Shown here: positions 44,395 to 55,330 of the stretch, piece after piece
How the letters are laid out: each line of letters opens with the position of its first letter
How positions within the stretch are numbered: the stretch's first letter is position 1
DNA from: Streptomyces sp. XD-27
GTDB lineage: Bacteria; Actinomycetota; Actinomycetes; Streptomycetales; Streptomycetaceae
Reading direction: 5' to 3'
DNA length: 64,000 nucleotides
NCBI RefSeq assembly: GCF_030553055.1
Contig: NZ_CP130713.1
Coordinates: forward strand, 5,952,001-6,016,000
Position numbers and translations under genes: made by a program
Notes under the pieces: generated by a model
What the model saw: only the letters and a program-made list of their open reading frames with translations
Databases searched by the model: none
What the model was told of the DNA's origin: nothing

Positions 44395-46470
44395 ATGAAA
44401 CCCCTCGGCACCGGCGATCCGCTGCGGCTGGGCCCCTACCGCGTGCTCGGCGTGCTGGGTTCGGGAGGGATGGGCCAGGTGTACCTCGCACGCGAGGCGG
44501 GGGGACGCCCGGTGGCCGTGAAAGTGCTGCGCCCCGAACTCGCTCACGACCTCGACCTGGCGCGCCGCTTCGTCCGCGAGGCACGGACGGCGAGCGCCGT
44601 CCCCGGCACCGGAGTGGCGAAGGTTCTGGACGCCCGCGTCGAGGGCGGACGTCCGTGGATCGCGACCGACTTCCTCGCGGGGCCCACGCTGGACGACGCC
44701 GTCGAGCGCCACGGCCCCTTCGACGAGGCGGCAGCGGGTGCCCTGGGCGCCGCACTGGTCCGTACGCTGGCTGAGATCCACGGGGCGGGACTGGTCCACC
44801 GCGACCTCAAGCCGTCGAACATCGTGCTGACCTCGGACGGCCCGAAGATCATCGACTTCGGTATCGCCCGGCCCGAGCACGGACTCACCCTGACCGCTAC
44901 CGGCGAGACGGTCGCCACGCCCGGCTACGCCCCACCCGAGCAGGTGCTGGGGCGGCGGACCGGCCCCGCGGGCGACGTCTTCTCCCTCGGCGCCGTCCTC
45001 GCCTTCGCCGTGACAGGGCGGCGCGTCTTCGACGGCGGGCACATCGCCGCCGTCCAGTACAGCGTCGTCCACGAGGAGCCGGAACTCAGCACGGTGCCCG
45101 ACGGCCTCCGCGCCGTGGTGGCCGCGTGCCTGGCCAAGGACGCGGCCGCGCGCCCCTCCCTCGACCTGCTCGGTCGGGCGCTCGCTCGGGAACCCGCGCG
45201 AGCGGCCGGGGCGCGGCGGCGCATGCGACCGCCGTGGGCCACCGGCCCCCTCGCCCAGGACATCGCCCACCGCGAGGCCGACGCCGCCCGCTGGGCCGCC
45301 GGATTCCCCGGCGACCAGCCGCCCCCGCCCTCCCGGCGGCGGTTGGTGAGGGCGCTGGCGGCGGGCGGCGCGGTCCTCACGGTGGGCGGTACGGCGGCAT
45401 GGTGGCTGCTGCGCGACAAGGACGCCGCCGCGGCCCCGCCGAGCTGGGGCGCGAAACCGCTGCGGAGCTACGACCAAGGCACCGCGCCGCAGCCCCTGTG
45501 GGGCCCGGTGCAGGCGGCGGAAGGCGACCCGCCCACCCCGCTGACCGTACGCGACCTGGTGGTCGTCGCCGTGCGCGGCGGCGCCCTGCGCGCCTACGAC
45601 GTCCGTGACGGGCAGCGACGGTGGACCGCCCCGGCGGCAGCCGTTGCCGTCGGAGCCCTCTCTGCCGGCGACGAGACGATCCTGACCGCCGACGGCTCGG
45701 GGGCACTCCTCGCCCTGCGCGCCGAGGACGGCGGCCGCCGCTGGTCCGTACGGGACGCGGACGCCGCGGCCCTGCTGGCGGCCGACGCCGACGCCGTCTA
45801 CCTGGTCACCCGTGGCGGAGCGCTGCGCGCGATCGGGCTCGCCTCGCGCCGGCCCCTGTGGACCGTCCCCTCGCCCGTGGAGACCTCAGGCCCGGCACCC
45901 GCCGCCGCGGTCGCCGACGGACACCTGGTGGTGTACGGCGCGGACGGCCGGGCGGCGGCGCTGGGAACCGAAAGGGGAGAGGTGCGCTGGGGCCCGCGCG
46001 TCGTCGGCCGCCGGGCCCTGCCCCCGGCCATCGCCGACGGCACCGTCTACCTCGGCGGGAAGAGCCTCGTCGCACTGGAGCTGGCCAACGGCGAGCAGCG
46101 CTGGGCGCACCCCAGCACCGCTCCCGCGATGGGCTGGGGGCCGCCCGTGGTGCAGGGAAAGCTGCTCTACGCCGTCGACGGAAGCAACCTGTACGCCCGC
46201 GACCGCCGCGACGGCGCGGATGCCTGGACGCTGCCCGTGGATTCGGATACGCGGACGCCTCCGAGCCAGGCCCCGGTCGTCGAGGGGAACAGCGTCTGGG
46301 TGGTCACCACGCGGGCCGGGCTCAGCGGCGTGATGACCGCTGACACCAGGGGCGGGACCAGCGCGTGGACGACCACCTTGGGCGACGAAGTGCCCTGGCG
46401 GCTCGCCGCCGCCGGCAACCGCGTCTTCCTCCAGCACCGGGGCACCCTCACCGCCATGCCCGTCTTCTGA
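44395..46470 (+). CDS. Serine/threonine protein kinase with PQQ-like beta-propeller sensor 2
   Basis: A 691-residue kinase and the last of four tandem paralogues. Kinase motifs are intact: GSGGMGQVYLA, VAVKVL, HRDLKPSNIVL, DFGIAR and ATPGYAPPEQ. The domain spans about 13-270. The membrane segment is again preceded by Arg (SRRRLVRALAAGGAVLTVGG, about 312-335), followed by a propeller with AYDVRDGQRRWTA, ALRAEDGGRRWSV and ALELANGEQRWAH. The ATG at 44395 follows the ribosome site GCAGGAG. The 67-base gap from the previous gene contrasts with the tight spacing of the first three. Confidence 0.9.
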   Translation: MKPLGTGDPLRLGPYRVLGVLGSGGMGQVYLAREAGGRPVAVKVLRPELAHDLDLARRFVREARTASAVPGTGVAKVLDARVEGGRPWIATDFLAGPTLDDAVERHGPFDEAAAGALGAALVRTLAEIHGAGLVHRDLKPSNIVLTSDGPKIIDFGIARPEHGLTLTATGETVATPGYAPPEQVLGRRTGPAGDVFSLGAVLAFAVTGRRVFDGGHIAAVQYSVVHEEPELSTVPDGLRAVVAACLAKDAAARPSLDLLGRALAREPARAAGARRRMRPPWATGPLAQDIAHREADAARWAAGFPGDQPPPPSRRRLVRALAAGGAVLTVGGTAAWWLLRDKDAAAAPPSWGAKPLRSYDQGTAPQPLWGPVQAAEGDPPTPLTVRDLVVVAVRGGALRAYDVRDGQRRWTAPAAAVAVGALSAGDETILTADGSGALLALRAEDGGRRWSVRDADAAALLAADADAVYLVTRGGALRAIGLASRRPLWTVPSPVETSGPAPAAAVADGHLVVYGADGRAAALGTERGEVRWGPRVVGRRALPPAIADGTVYLGGKSLVALELANGEQRWAHPSTAPAMGWGPPVVQGKLLYAVDGSNLYARDRRDGADAWTLPVDSDTRTPPSQAPVVEGNSVWVVTTRAGLSGVMTADTRGGTSAWTTTLGDEVPWRLAAAGNRVFLQHRGTLTAMPVF

Positions 46471-46559
46471 GCCCGCGCCCGGGGCCCCGGGGCCCGCGCC
46501 CCGTACCACCGGGAGCCCCCGCCCCCGACCGCCGGGCGAGCCCCCCGCCCCCGACCTGG

Positions 46560-46718
46560 TACGCTGTGTGACGGCCGTTTGTGTACGCGCCCCCGGAGCC
46601 CTTTCGAAGGCTCTGGAGACAGCGCCCAGCGAGCCCCGCCTCCCGAGTAACGGAAGCTCCCCTGAGACCAAGACCAGGGGCACTCGGTGGCTGAAACGAA
46701 GCACCCAAGGAGTATCGC
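46560..46718 (+). promoter_or_regulatory. rpsO promoter and leader with two hairpins
   Basis: A possible extended -10 (TGG then TACGCT at 46560-46565) is followed by a leader of about 150 bases. The leader can form a hairpin at 46593-46616 (CCGGAGCC with GGCTCTGG) and another at 46659-46680 (CCCCTG with CAGGGG). Ribosomal protein S15 controls its own leader in several bacteria; a similar role here is an inference only. Confidence 0.4.
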
Positions 46719-47006
46719 GTGTCGCTCGACGCCGCCACGAAGAAGCAGATCATGGCCGAGTTCGCCACCAAGGAGGGCGACACCGGTTCCCCCGAGGTCC
46801 AGGTCGCGCTGCTCTCCCGCCGCATCTCGGACCTGACCGAGCACCTCAAGACCCACAAGCACGACCACCACTCCCGCCGTGGTCTGCTGCTGCTCGTCGG
46901 CCAGCGCCGCCGTCTGCTGCAGTACCTGGCCAAGAAGGACATCACGCGCTTCCGTACGCTGGTGGAGCGCCTGGGCATCCGCCGCGGTGCGGCGGGCGCC
47001 AAGTAA
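46719..47006 (+). CDS. rpsO: 30S ribosomal protein S15
   Basis: S15 binds the central domain of 16S rRNA early in 30S assembly. The 95-residue protein starts at GTG 46719 ([20 protein letters not shown]) after CAAGGAG and shows the family pattern [45 protein letters not shown] and LGIRR. It is followed by a hairpin and then pnp, the classical rpsO-pnp order. Confidence 0.98.
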   Translation: MSLDAATKKQIMAEFATKEGDTGSPEVQVALLSRRISDLTEHLKTHKHDHHSRRGLLLLVGQRRRLLQYLAKKDITRFRTLVERLGIRRGAAGAK

Positions 47007-47014
47007 GACGCCGT

Positions 47015-47050
47015 GAAGGGAGCGGTTCCCGCGCCAGGGGGCCGCTCCCT
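47015..47050 (+). terminator. Hairpin after rpsO
   Basis: Inverted repeat AAGGGAGCGG (47015-47024) and its complement (47041-47050), with a 16-base loop that has some inner pairing, begins 8 bases after the rpsO stop. In streptomycetes the rpsO-pnp intergenic hairpin is known as an RNase III target, so this may be both terminator and processing site. Confidence 0.8.
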
Positions 47051-47409
47051 TTGCCATACGTACGGGTCTACACGAGATGAAGAGTCCGTATCCCGTCCGT
47101 ACGGCACCGCGTACGGGCGGTGCCCAAGGTGCCCCGTACGCATGGACCAGACGCTTCAGCCGTCGTGAGGTCGGCCGAACCTTTGTAGTCTGGTCCCAAC
47201 AACAACGCCATAACGAACGAGGAGGAGCGCCTCATTCCCGCCGCATCGGCGCCGCAGGCGCCGGTCCTCGGTAGTGGCTCCCGGAACTGGCAATTCCGGT
47301 GGCTTCGATCGAAGACCGGCCCGGTCGCCGGCCACCCGGCCAGGGGCGCTGCTCCACCACCGTCCTCCCGTCACACGGACGAGGGGACGCAGACGAGGAG
47401 AATTCCCTG
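47051..47409 (+). promoter_or_regulatory. rpsO-pnp intergenic region
   Basis: About 360 bases without a credible gene. It includes AAGGAGGAGC-type purine runs near 47218-47228, a short palindrome CTTCGATCGAAG near 47307-47318 and GC-rich dyads around 47320-47345. Other streptomycetes are known to have pnp promoters in this interval, but I could not place -35/-10 elements reliably. The pnp ribosome site GAGGAGAA is at about 47394-47401. Confidence 0.4.
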
Positions 47410-49628
47410 GTGGAGAACGAGACCCACTACGCCGAGGCCGTGATCGACAACGGCGCCTTCGGCACCCGCACCATCCGTTTCGAGACGGGCCGCCTGGCCC
47501 GTCAGGCCGCCGGCTCCGCCGTGGCCTACCTGGACGACGACACCATGGTGCTGTCGGCCACCACCGCTTCGAAGAACCCCAAGGACCAGCTCGACTTCTT
47601 CCCGCTCACGGTGGACGTCGAGGAGCGGATGTACGCGGCCGGGCGGATCCCCGGCTCGTTCTTCCGCCGTGAGGGCCGTCCCTCCGAGGACGCCATCCTC
47701 ACCTGCCGTCTGATCGACCGCCCGCTGCGCCCGTCCTTCAAGAAGGGCCTGCGCAACGAGATCCAGGTCGTCGCGACGATCATGGCGCTCAACCCCGACC
47801 ACCTCTACGACGTGGTCGCGATCAACGCCGCCTCCGCCTCCACCCAGCTGGCGGGCCTGCCCTTCTCCGGCCCGATCGGCGGCGTCCGCGTCGCGCTGAT
47901 CAAGGGCCAGTGGGTGGCCTTCCCGACCCACACCGAGCTCGAGGACGCCGTCTTCGACATGGTCGTGGCCGGCCGCGTGCTCGCCGACGGCGACGTCGCG
48001 ATCATGATGGTCGAGGCCGAGGCCACCGAGAAGACGATCCAGCTGGTCAAGGACGGTGCCGAGGCGCCGACCGAGGAGATCGTCGCCGCGGGCCTGGAGG
48101 CTGCGAAGCCCTTCATCAAGGTCCTGTGCAAGGCGCAGTCCGACCTGGCGGCCAAGGCCGCCAAGCCGACCGGCGAGTTTCCGATCTTCCTCGACTACCA
48201 GGACGACGTCCTGGAGGCGCTGACCGCCGCCGTCCGCGACGAGCTGGCCCAGGCGCTGACCATCGCGGGCAAGCAGGAGCGCGAGGGCGAGCTGGACCGG
48301 ATCAAGGGCGTCGCCGCCGAGAAGCTGCTGCCGCAGTTCGAGGGCCGCGAGAAGGAGATCTCCGCCGCCTACCGTTCGCTGACCAAGGCCCTGGTCCGCG
48401 AGCGCGTCATCAAGGACAAGGTCCGCATCGACGGCCGCGGCGTCACGGACATCCGTACGCTGGCCGCCGAGGTCGAGGCGATCCCGCGGGTGCACGGCTC
48501 GGCGCTGTTCGAGCGCGGCGAGACCCAGATCCTGGGCGTCACCACGCTGAACATGCTCCGTATGGAGCAGCAGCTGGACACGCTGGCGCCCGAGACGCGC
48601 AAGCGCTACATGCACAACTACAACTTCCCGCCGTACTCCGTCGGTGAGACCGGTCGGGTCGGCTCGCCCAAGCGCCGCGAGATCGGCCACGGCGCGCTGG
48701 CCGAGCGGGCGATCCTGCCCGTGCTGCCGACCCGCGAGGAGTTCCCGTACGCCATCCGCCAGGTCTCCGAGGCGCTCGGCTCCAACGGCTCCACCTCCAT
48801 GGGCTCGGTCTGCGCCTCGACCATGTCGCTGATGAACGCCGGTGTGCCCCTCAAGGCCCCGGTCGCCGGCATCGCCATGGGCCTGATCTCCCAGGAGATC
48901 AACGGTGAGACGCACTACGTCGCGCTGACCGACATCCTCGGTGCGGAGGACGCCTTCGGCGACATGGACTTCAAGGTCGCCGGTACGAAGACGTTCGTGA
49001 CCGCCCTCCAGCTGGACACCAAGCTGGACGGCATCCCGGCCTCCGTGCTGGCTGCGGCCCTCAAGCAGGCCCGCGACGCCCGTCTGCACATCCTCGACGT
49101 GATGAACGAGGCCATCGACGTCCCGGACGAGATGTCCCCGAACGCCCCGCGGATCATCACCGTCAAGATCCCGGTGGACAAGATCGGTGAGGTCATCGGC
49201 CCCAAGGGCAAGATGATCAACCAGATCCAGGAGGACACCGGCGCCGACATCACCATCGAGGACGACGGCACCATCTACATCGGTGCCGCCGACGGCCCGG
49301 CCGCCGAGGCCGCCCGCGCCACCATCAACGGCATCGCCAACCCGACGATGCCCGAGGTCGGCGAGCGCTACCTGGGCACGGTCGTGAAGACCACCACCTT
49401 CGGTGCCTTCGTCTCGCTGCTGCCCGGCAAGGACGGTCTGCTGCACATCTCGCAGATCCGCAAGCTGGCCGGCGGCAAGCGCGTGGAGAACGTCGAGGAC
49501 GTGCTCGGCGTCGGCGCCAAGGTCCAGGTCGAGATCGCCGAGATCGACCAGCGCGGCAAGCTGTCCCTGATCCCGGTGATCGAGGGCGAAGAAGGCGCTG
49601 AGGACGAGAAGAAGGACGAAGCTGCCAA

Positions 49629-49632
<4 letters not shown>
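47410..49632 (+). CDS. pnp: Polyribonucleotide nucleotidyltransferase (PNPase)
   Basis: PNPase degrades RNA phosphorolytically from the 3' end and, in Streptomyces, adds heteropolymeric 3' tails. The GTG at 47410 ([18 protein letters not shown]) follows GAGGAGAA and gives the usual 740 residues. Two RNase PH domains are visible (first with [18 protein letters not shown]; second with [17 protein letters not shown] and [19 protein letters not shown]). A KH domain ([15 protein letters not shown]) and an S1 domain ([28 protein letters not shown]) follow, then an acidic tail. The protein was first described in this genus as guanosine pentaphosphate synthetase I. The stop overlaps the peptidase start (GTGA). 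Confidence 0.97.
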
Positions 49633-51846
<2,214 letters not shown>

Positions 51847-51851
51847 CCGCC

Positions 51852-52319
51852 GTGCGCGCAAAGATCACGTATTTCGGACTCGCGGCCGTCCTGGTCGTCT
51901 ACTTCGTCCTCGTCGGCAGCCGCGGTGTCCTGCTCATCAAGCAGGGCACCGTGGTGACCGTGGCCTTCGGTCTTGCGGTGCTGGTGCTGCCGTTCATCGG
52001 CGGCTGGTTCCTCTGGCAGACCACGAAGTTCGCCCGGGCCGCCAACCGGCTGGCCCGCGAGCTGGAGGCGGAGGGCGGGCTGCCGGTCGACGAGCTGGTC
52101 CGCACGCCCGGCGGCCGGATCGACCGGGACTCGGCGGACGCGGTCTTCGCCAAGCGGCGGGCCGAGACGGAGGAGTCGCCCGGCGACTGGCGCACCTGGT
52201 TCCGGCTGGCCGTGGCGTACCACGACGCGCGGGACACCCCGCGCGCCCGCAAGGCGATGCAGCGCGCCATCGCGCTGCACGGCGGCAAGGCCGGGGAGAC
52301 GAGCGCGTCAGGCGTCTGA
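51852..52319 (+). CDS. Small membrane protein with C-terminal helical repeat
   Basis: A 155-residue protein with two membrane helices (ITYFGLAAVLVVYFVLVG and TVVTVAFGLAVLVLPFIGGWFLW) and a soluble C-terminus with WRTWFRLAVAYHDARDTPRARKAMQRAIALH, which resembles a TPR unit. Its function is unknown. The GTG at 51852 lies 5 bases after the dapB stop, so it is in the dapB operon. Its 3' end overlaps the convergent next gene by 12 bases. Confidence 0.85.
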   Translation: MRAKITYFGLAAVLVVYFVLVGSRGVLLIKQGTVVTVAFGLAVLVLPFIGGWFLWQTTKFARAANRLARELEAEGGLPVDELVRTPGGRIDRDSADAVFAKRRAETEESPGDWRTWFRLAVAYHDARDTPRARKAMQRAIALHGGKAGETSASGV

Positions 52320-52889
52320 GGGACCGTCGCCGAGACGGTCCCGCCGGTGCGCGTGCGCCCAGTCCTCGACGGCGTCGCACGCCATGTCGAACGCCTCGGG
52401 GCGGCCGAGGAAGTCGGCGTTGTGGTCGGTGACCAGCGGGCGGAGCGGTGCGCCGCCCGCCGGCCCGACGAGCAGGGCCTGCCCCTGCACGGTCCGCGGC
52501 AGCCCGAGCCACTTCACCGGCTGCTGGGCGGTGTGCACCGCGCCGACCCCGCTCCACCGCACGGTCGTGGTGGTGAACAACGCGATCTGGCGCAGCCCGT
52601 ACGCGCTCACCCAGACGCCGACCCGGACCAGCCGCACCGCCAGGACGATGACGAGCGTGGCGATGGCGACGCACACCCCGGCGCCGGGCAGCGCGCCCGC
52701 CATCGCGATGATCAGCGACGAGAACAGGATGTACGAGGCGAGGAGCAGCAGGAGCGCCGCTCCGCCGACGCGCCACGGGCCCGGACGGTACGGGCGGCGC
52801 CAGCGGTCCTGGTCCTCGTAGGGCAGCGGGGCGGCGTCGTCCGCGAGATCGTCGACGTCGCGATCGGCGGTCAGGAACGGCAGGGGCAC
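52308..52889 (-). CDS. Membrane protein, PH-domain-like (193 aa)
   Basis: A 193-residue protein with an acidic, Arg-containing N-terminus, two membrane helices (GGAALLLLLASYILFSSLIIAMAG and VAIATLVIVLAVRLVRVGVWV), and a C-terminal part (RQIALFTTTTVRWSGVGAVH, VKWLGLPRTVQGQALLV) like bacterial PH-fold membrane proteins. The function is unknown. It converges on and overlaps the preceding gene by 12 bases. The ATG is at 52889. Confidence 0.82.
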   Translation of the reverse strand: MPLPFLTADRDVDDLADDAAPLPYEDQDRWRRPYRPGPWRVGGAALLLLLASYILFSSLIIAMAGALPGAGVCVAIATLVIVLAVRLVRVGVWVSAYGLRQIALFTTTTVRWSGVGAVHTAQQPVKWLGLPRTVQGQALLVGPAGGAPLRPLVTDHNADFLGRPEAFDMACDAVEDWAHAHRRDRLGDGPSDA

Positions 52890-52955
52890 GACTGGTCCTC
52901 ACTCCCACACACGGCTCGACTTGGCTGGTGGTGGGTGAGGCTATCCCAGCCGCTC

Positions 52956-53198
52956 TCAGCGGCCGTCGGACGCCTCCGAGTGCTGCACCTGATGGGTGGT
53001 GCGGGGGCCGGATTCCATCGCGGGCATCCCGAACAGCAGCCCGCCGACGAACCCCGCGACGATCGTCAGCCCGATCAGCGCGCGCCCGGCGATCTCCGAC
53101 CGGCTGGCGCGGGGCCGGGGCGGCGGGGCGACGTTGCTGCGGAACCGGTCGGTCTCGGCGAGGAAGGCGAACGGTACGGGCTCTCGCCGGCTGAACAT
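52956..53198 (-). CDS. Small single-pass membrane protein (80 aa)
   Basis: An 80-residue protein starting at the ATG at 53198 (MFSRREPVPFAFLAETDRF), preceded by AAGGAGCGG on the minus strand. One membrane helix is visible (IGLTIVAGFVGGLLFGMPAM) between a basic Pro-rich segment and a polar tail. No family is recognised. It is divergent from thyX and lies 66 bases upstream of the PH-like gene on the same strand. Confidence 0.65.
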   Translation of the reverse strand: MFSRREPVPFAFLAETDRFRSNVAPPPRPRASRSEIAGRALIGLTIVAGFVGGLLFGMPAMESGPRTTHQVQHSEASDGR

Positions 53199-53378
53199 GG
53201 GGCCGCTCCTTGGGGGCGTGGCGGGGGCTGTCGTACAGGAAGAGGGAGAAATGCCCCCGAGGTGCCGCTTCTTGCGAATTCGGTCGCGCCGTGGCGGTGG
53301 GGGAGGCTGGACAGCGCATCGACGGCGGCGCCGTAAGCTGGACCGCTGCCGAGCGAAGCGACCGGAAGGAACCCGCCA

Positions 53379-54116
53379 GTGACCGAGTCCACCCCCGAGA
53401 GCGCGGCCAGTTTCCGCAGCGATGTGACCGTCGAGCTCGTGAAGCACACCGCGGCCGACTCGGACGTGCTGTGGGCCGCCCGCGTCTCCACCGCGGGTGA
53501 GCAGTCCTTGGAGGAGCTCCAGAAGGACCCGGAGCGCTCCAAGGGACTGATCAACTTCCTGATGCGGGACCGGCACGGCAGCCCGTTCGAGCACAACTCG
53601 ATGACCTTCTTCGTCAGCGCTCCGATCTTCGTCTTCCGCGAGTTCATGCGGCACCGGGTGGGCTGGTCGTACAACGAGGAGTCCGGCCGCTACCGCGAGC
53701 TGCAGCCGGTCTTCTACGTGCCGGGCCAGGACCGCAAGCTCATCCAGCAGGGCCGCCCCGGCAAGTACGAGTTCGTCGAGGGCGGCCCCGAGCACCACCG
53801 GGTCGTGGACGAGCAGATGCAGGCCGCGTACACCCGCGCCTACGAGGCGTACCAGGAGATGCTGGCCGCCGGCGTCGCCCGCGAAGTGGCCCGCGCGGTG
53901 CTCCCGGTCGGCCTGTTCTCCTCGATGTACGCCACGTGCAACGCCCGCTCGCTGATGCACTTCCTGGGCCTGCGCACCCAGCACGAGCAGGCGAAGGTGC
54001 CGTCCTTCCCGCAGCGGGAGATCGAGATGGTCGCGGAGAAGATGGAGGCCGAGTGGGCCAGGCTCATGCCGCTCACGTACGCCGCGTTCAACGCCAACGG
54101 CCGCGTCGCGCCATGA
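53379..54116 (+). CDS. thyX: Flavin-dependent thymidylate synthase ThyX
   Basis: ThyX makes dTMP from dUMP with methylenetetrahydrofolate and reduced FAD. The 245-residue protein carries the ThyX signature RHRVGWSYNEESGRY starting at residue 91 (RHRxxSxNE type with a 7-residue spacing). Other features are HGSPFEHNSMTFFV and the C-terminal NARSLMHFLGLRTQHEQAK. The GTG at 53379 follows GGAAGGA. A hairpin follows at 54123-54162. Confidence 0.96.
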   Translation: MTESTPESAASFRSDVTVELVKHTAADSDVLWAARVSTAGEQSLEELQKDPERSKGLINFLMRDRHGSPFEHNSMTFFVSAPIFVFREFMRHRVGWSYNEESGRYRELQPVFYVPGQDRKLIQQGRPGKYEFVEGGPEHHRVVDEQMQAAYTRAYEAYQEMLAAGVAREVARAVLPVGLFSSMYATCNARSLMHFLGLRTQHEQAKVPSFPQREIEMVAEKMEAEWARLMPLTYAAFNANGRVAP

Positions 54117-54122
54117 GCCCGG

Positions 54123-54162
54123 ATCCGGGCCCGGAACGTGTGCGTGGAACGCGGGCCCGGAT
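54123..54162 (+). terminator. Hairpin terminator after thyX
   Basis: Arms ATCCGGGCCCG (54123-54133) and its complement (54152-54162) form an 11-bp stem with an 18-base loop, starting 7 bases after the thyX stop. Confidence 0.75.
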
Positions 54163-54191
54163 GTACGGACCAGTAGCAAGAAGTGTCCGTA

Positions 54192-54221
54192 TTGCGGCAT
54201 TTCGTGATGTTCATCTAGGCT
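54192..54221 (+). promoter_or_regulatory. Candidate promoter upstream of dapA
   Basis: TTGCGG at 54192-54197 and TAGGCT at 54216-54221 with an 18-base spacer fit a HrdB-type promoter. It lies just after the thyX hairpin and about 100 bases before dapA. Confidence 0.55.
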
Positions 54222-54315
54222 GACCACAAGGGTCCGGCACTGCTTGAACCCCCGAGCAGGCAGTGCCGGGCTCCATGTCACCGCCCCGAGGGAGCACCCC
54301 GGGGCACGCTACGAG

Positions 54316-54321
54316 TAGCGT
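54316..54321 (+). promoter_or_regulatory. Possible leaderless -10 element for dapA
   Basis: TAGCGT at 54316-54321 ends 7 bases before the dapA ATG at 54329, the spacing expected if transcription starts at the first base of the start codon. No clear ribosome site precedes the ATG, which supports a leaderless transcript. Confidence 0.4.
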
Positions 54322-54328
54322 TGGACCC

Positions 54329-55228
54329 ATGGCTCCGACATCCACTCCGCAGACGCCCTTCGGGCGGGTGCTGACCGCCATGGTCACGCCTTTCACCGCC
54401 GACGGCGCACTCGACCTCGACGGTGCCCAGCGACTCGCCGCCCACCTGGTGGACGCCGGCAACGACGGCTTGATCGTCAACGGCACCACCGGCGAGTCCC
54501 CGACCACCACCGATGCGGAGAAAGCCCAGCTCGTGCGGGCCGTCGTCGAGGCCGTCGGAGACCGCGCCCACGTGGTGGCGGGAGCCAGCACCAACGACAC
54601 CCGGCACAGCCTGGAACTCGCCCGCGCCGCGCAGCAGGCGGGCGCGCACGGCCTGCTCGCCGTCACCCCGTACTACAGCAAGCCCCCGCAGGAGGGGCTG
54701 TTCCGCCACTTCACGGCGATCGCCGACGCCACCGACCTGCCGGTCATGCTCTATGACATCCCCGGCCGCAGCGGCGTCCCGATCAGCACCGAGACCATCG
54801 TCCGGCTCGCGGAGCACCCGCGCATCGTCGCCAACAAGGACGCCAAGGGCGACCTCGGCCGCGCCAGCTGGGCCATCGCCCGCTCGCGCCTGGCCTGGTA
54901 CTCCGGCGACGACATGCTGAACCTGCCGCTGCTGTCCGTCGGCGCCGTCGGCTTCGTCTCCGTGGTCGGCCACCTGGTCAGCCCCGAGCTGCGCGCGCTC
55001 CTCGAAGCCCACCTCGCGGGCGACGTCGCCAAGGCGACCGAGATCCACCAGAAGCTGCTCCCGGTGTTCACCGGCATGTTCCGCACCCAGGGCGTGATCA
55101 CCACCAAGGCCGCGCTCGCCCTCCAGGGCCTGCCCGCCGGCCCCCTCCGGCTGCCGCTCGTGGAGCTCACCCCCGAGGAGACCGAGCAGCTCAAGCGCGA
55201 CCTGGCCGCCGGCGGGGTACAGCTGTAA
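54329..55228 (+). CDS. dapA: 4-hydroxy-tetrahydrodipicolinate synthase
   Basis: DapA condenses pyruvate with aspartate semialdehyde, the first step of the lysine/diaminopimelate branch. The ATG at 54329 (MAPTSTPQTPFGRVLTAMV) gives 299 residues. Motifs are the pyruvate-binding GTTGESPT, the YYSKPPQEG region with the catalytic Tyr, and the Schiff-base Lys at about residue 170 in VANKDAKGD. The TIM barrel is followed by C-terminal helices. An upstream GTG-type extension to 54263 lacks conservation. RNase J follows about 100 bases later. Confidence 0.96.
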   Translation: MAPTSTPQTPFGRVLTAMVTPFTADGALDLDGAQRLAAHLVDAGNDGLIVNGTTGESPTTTDAEKAQLVRAVVEAVGDRAHVVAGASTNDTRHSLELARAAQQAGAHGLLAVTPYYSKPPQEGLFRHFTAIADATDLPVMLYDIPGRSGVPISTETIVRLAEHPRIVANKDAKGDLGRASWAIARSRLAWYSGDDMLNLPLLSVGAVGFVSVVGHLVSPELRALLEAHLAGDVAKATEIHQKLLPVFTGMFRTQGVITTKAALALQGLPAGPLRLPLVELTPEETEQLKRDLAAGGVQL

Positions 55229-55330
55229 CCAAAGACTTCACAACTGAATACAGACACATCAGCAAGTGCACGAAAGTCACGCGCGCCATGTGCCCTGGGG
55301 GCATGTGGCGTGTGTGGTGAGGAGAGTCTT

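Noticed and set aside
41349..44411. A 1020-codon minus-strand frame opposite the kinase genes
   Set aside because: It covers two well-defined kinase/propeller genes on the other strand and has no recognisable domain.
47371..49446. A long minus-strand frame opposite pnp
   Set aside because: Antisense shadow of pnp, with composition dominated by Asp/Gly/Leu/Val/Arg from complementary codons.
54290..54328. In-frame upstream start for dapA at 54263
   Set aside because: The extension is unconserved and crosses a likely -10 element; the ATG at 54329 matches the usual DapA N-terminus.
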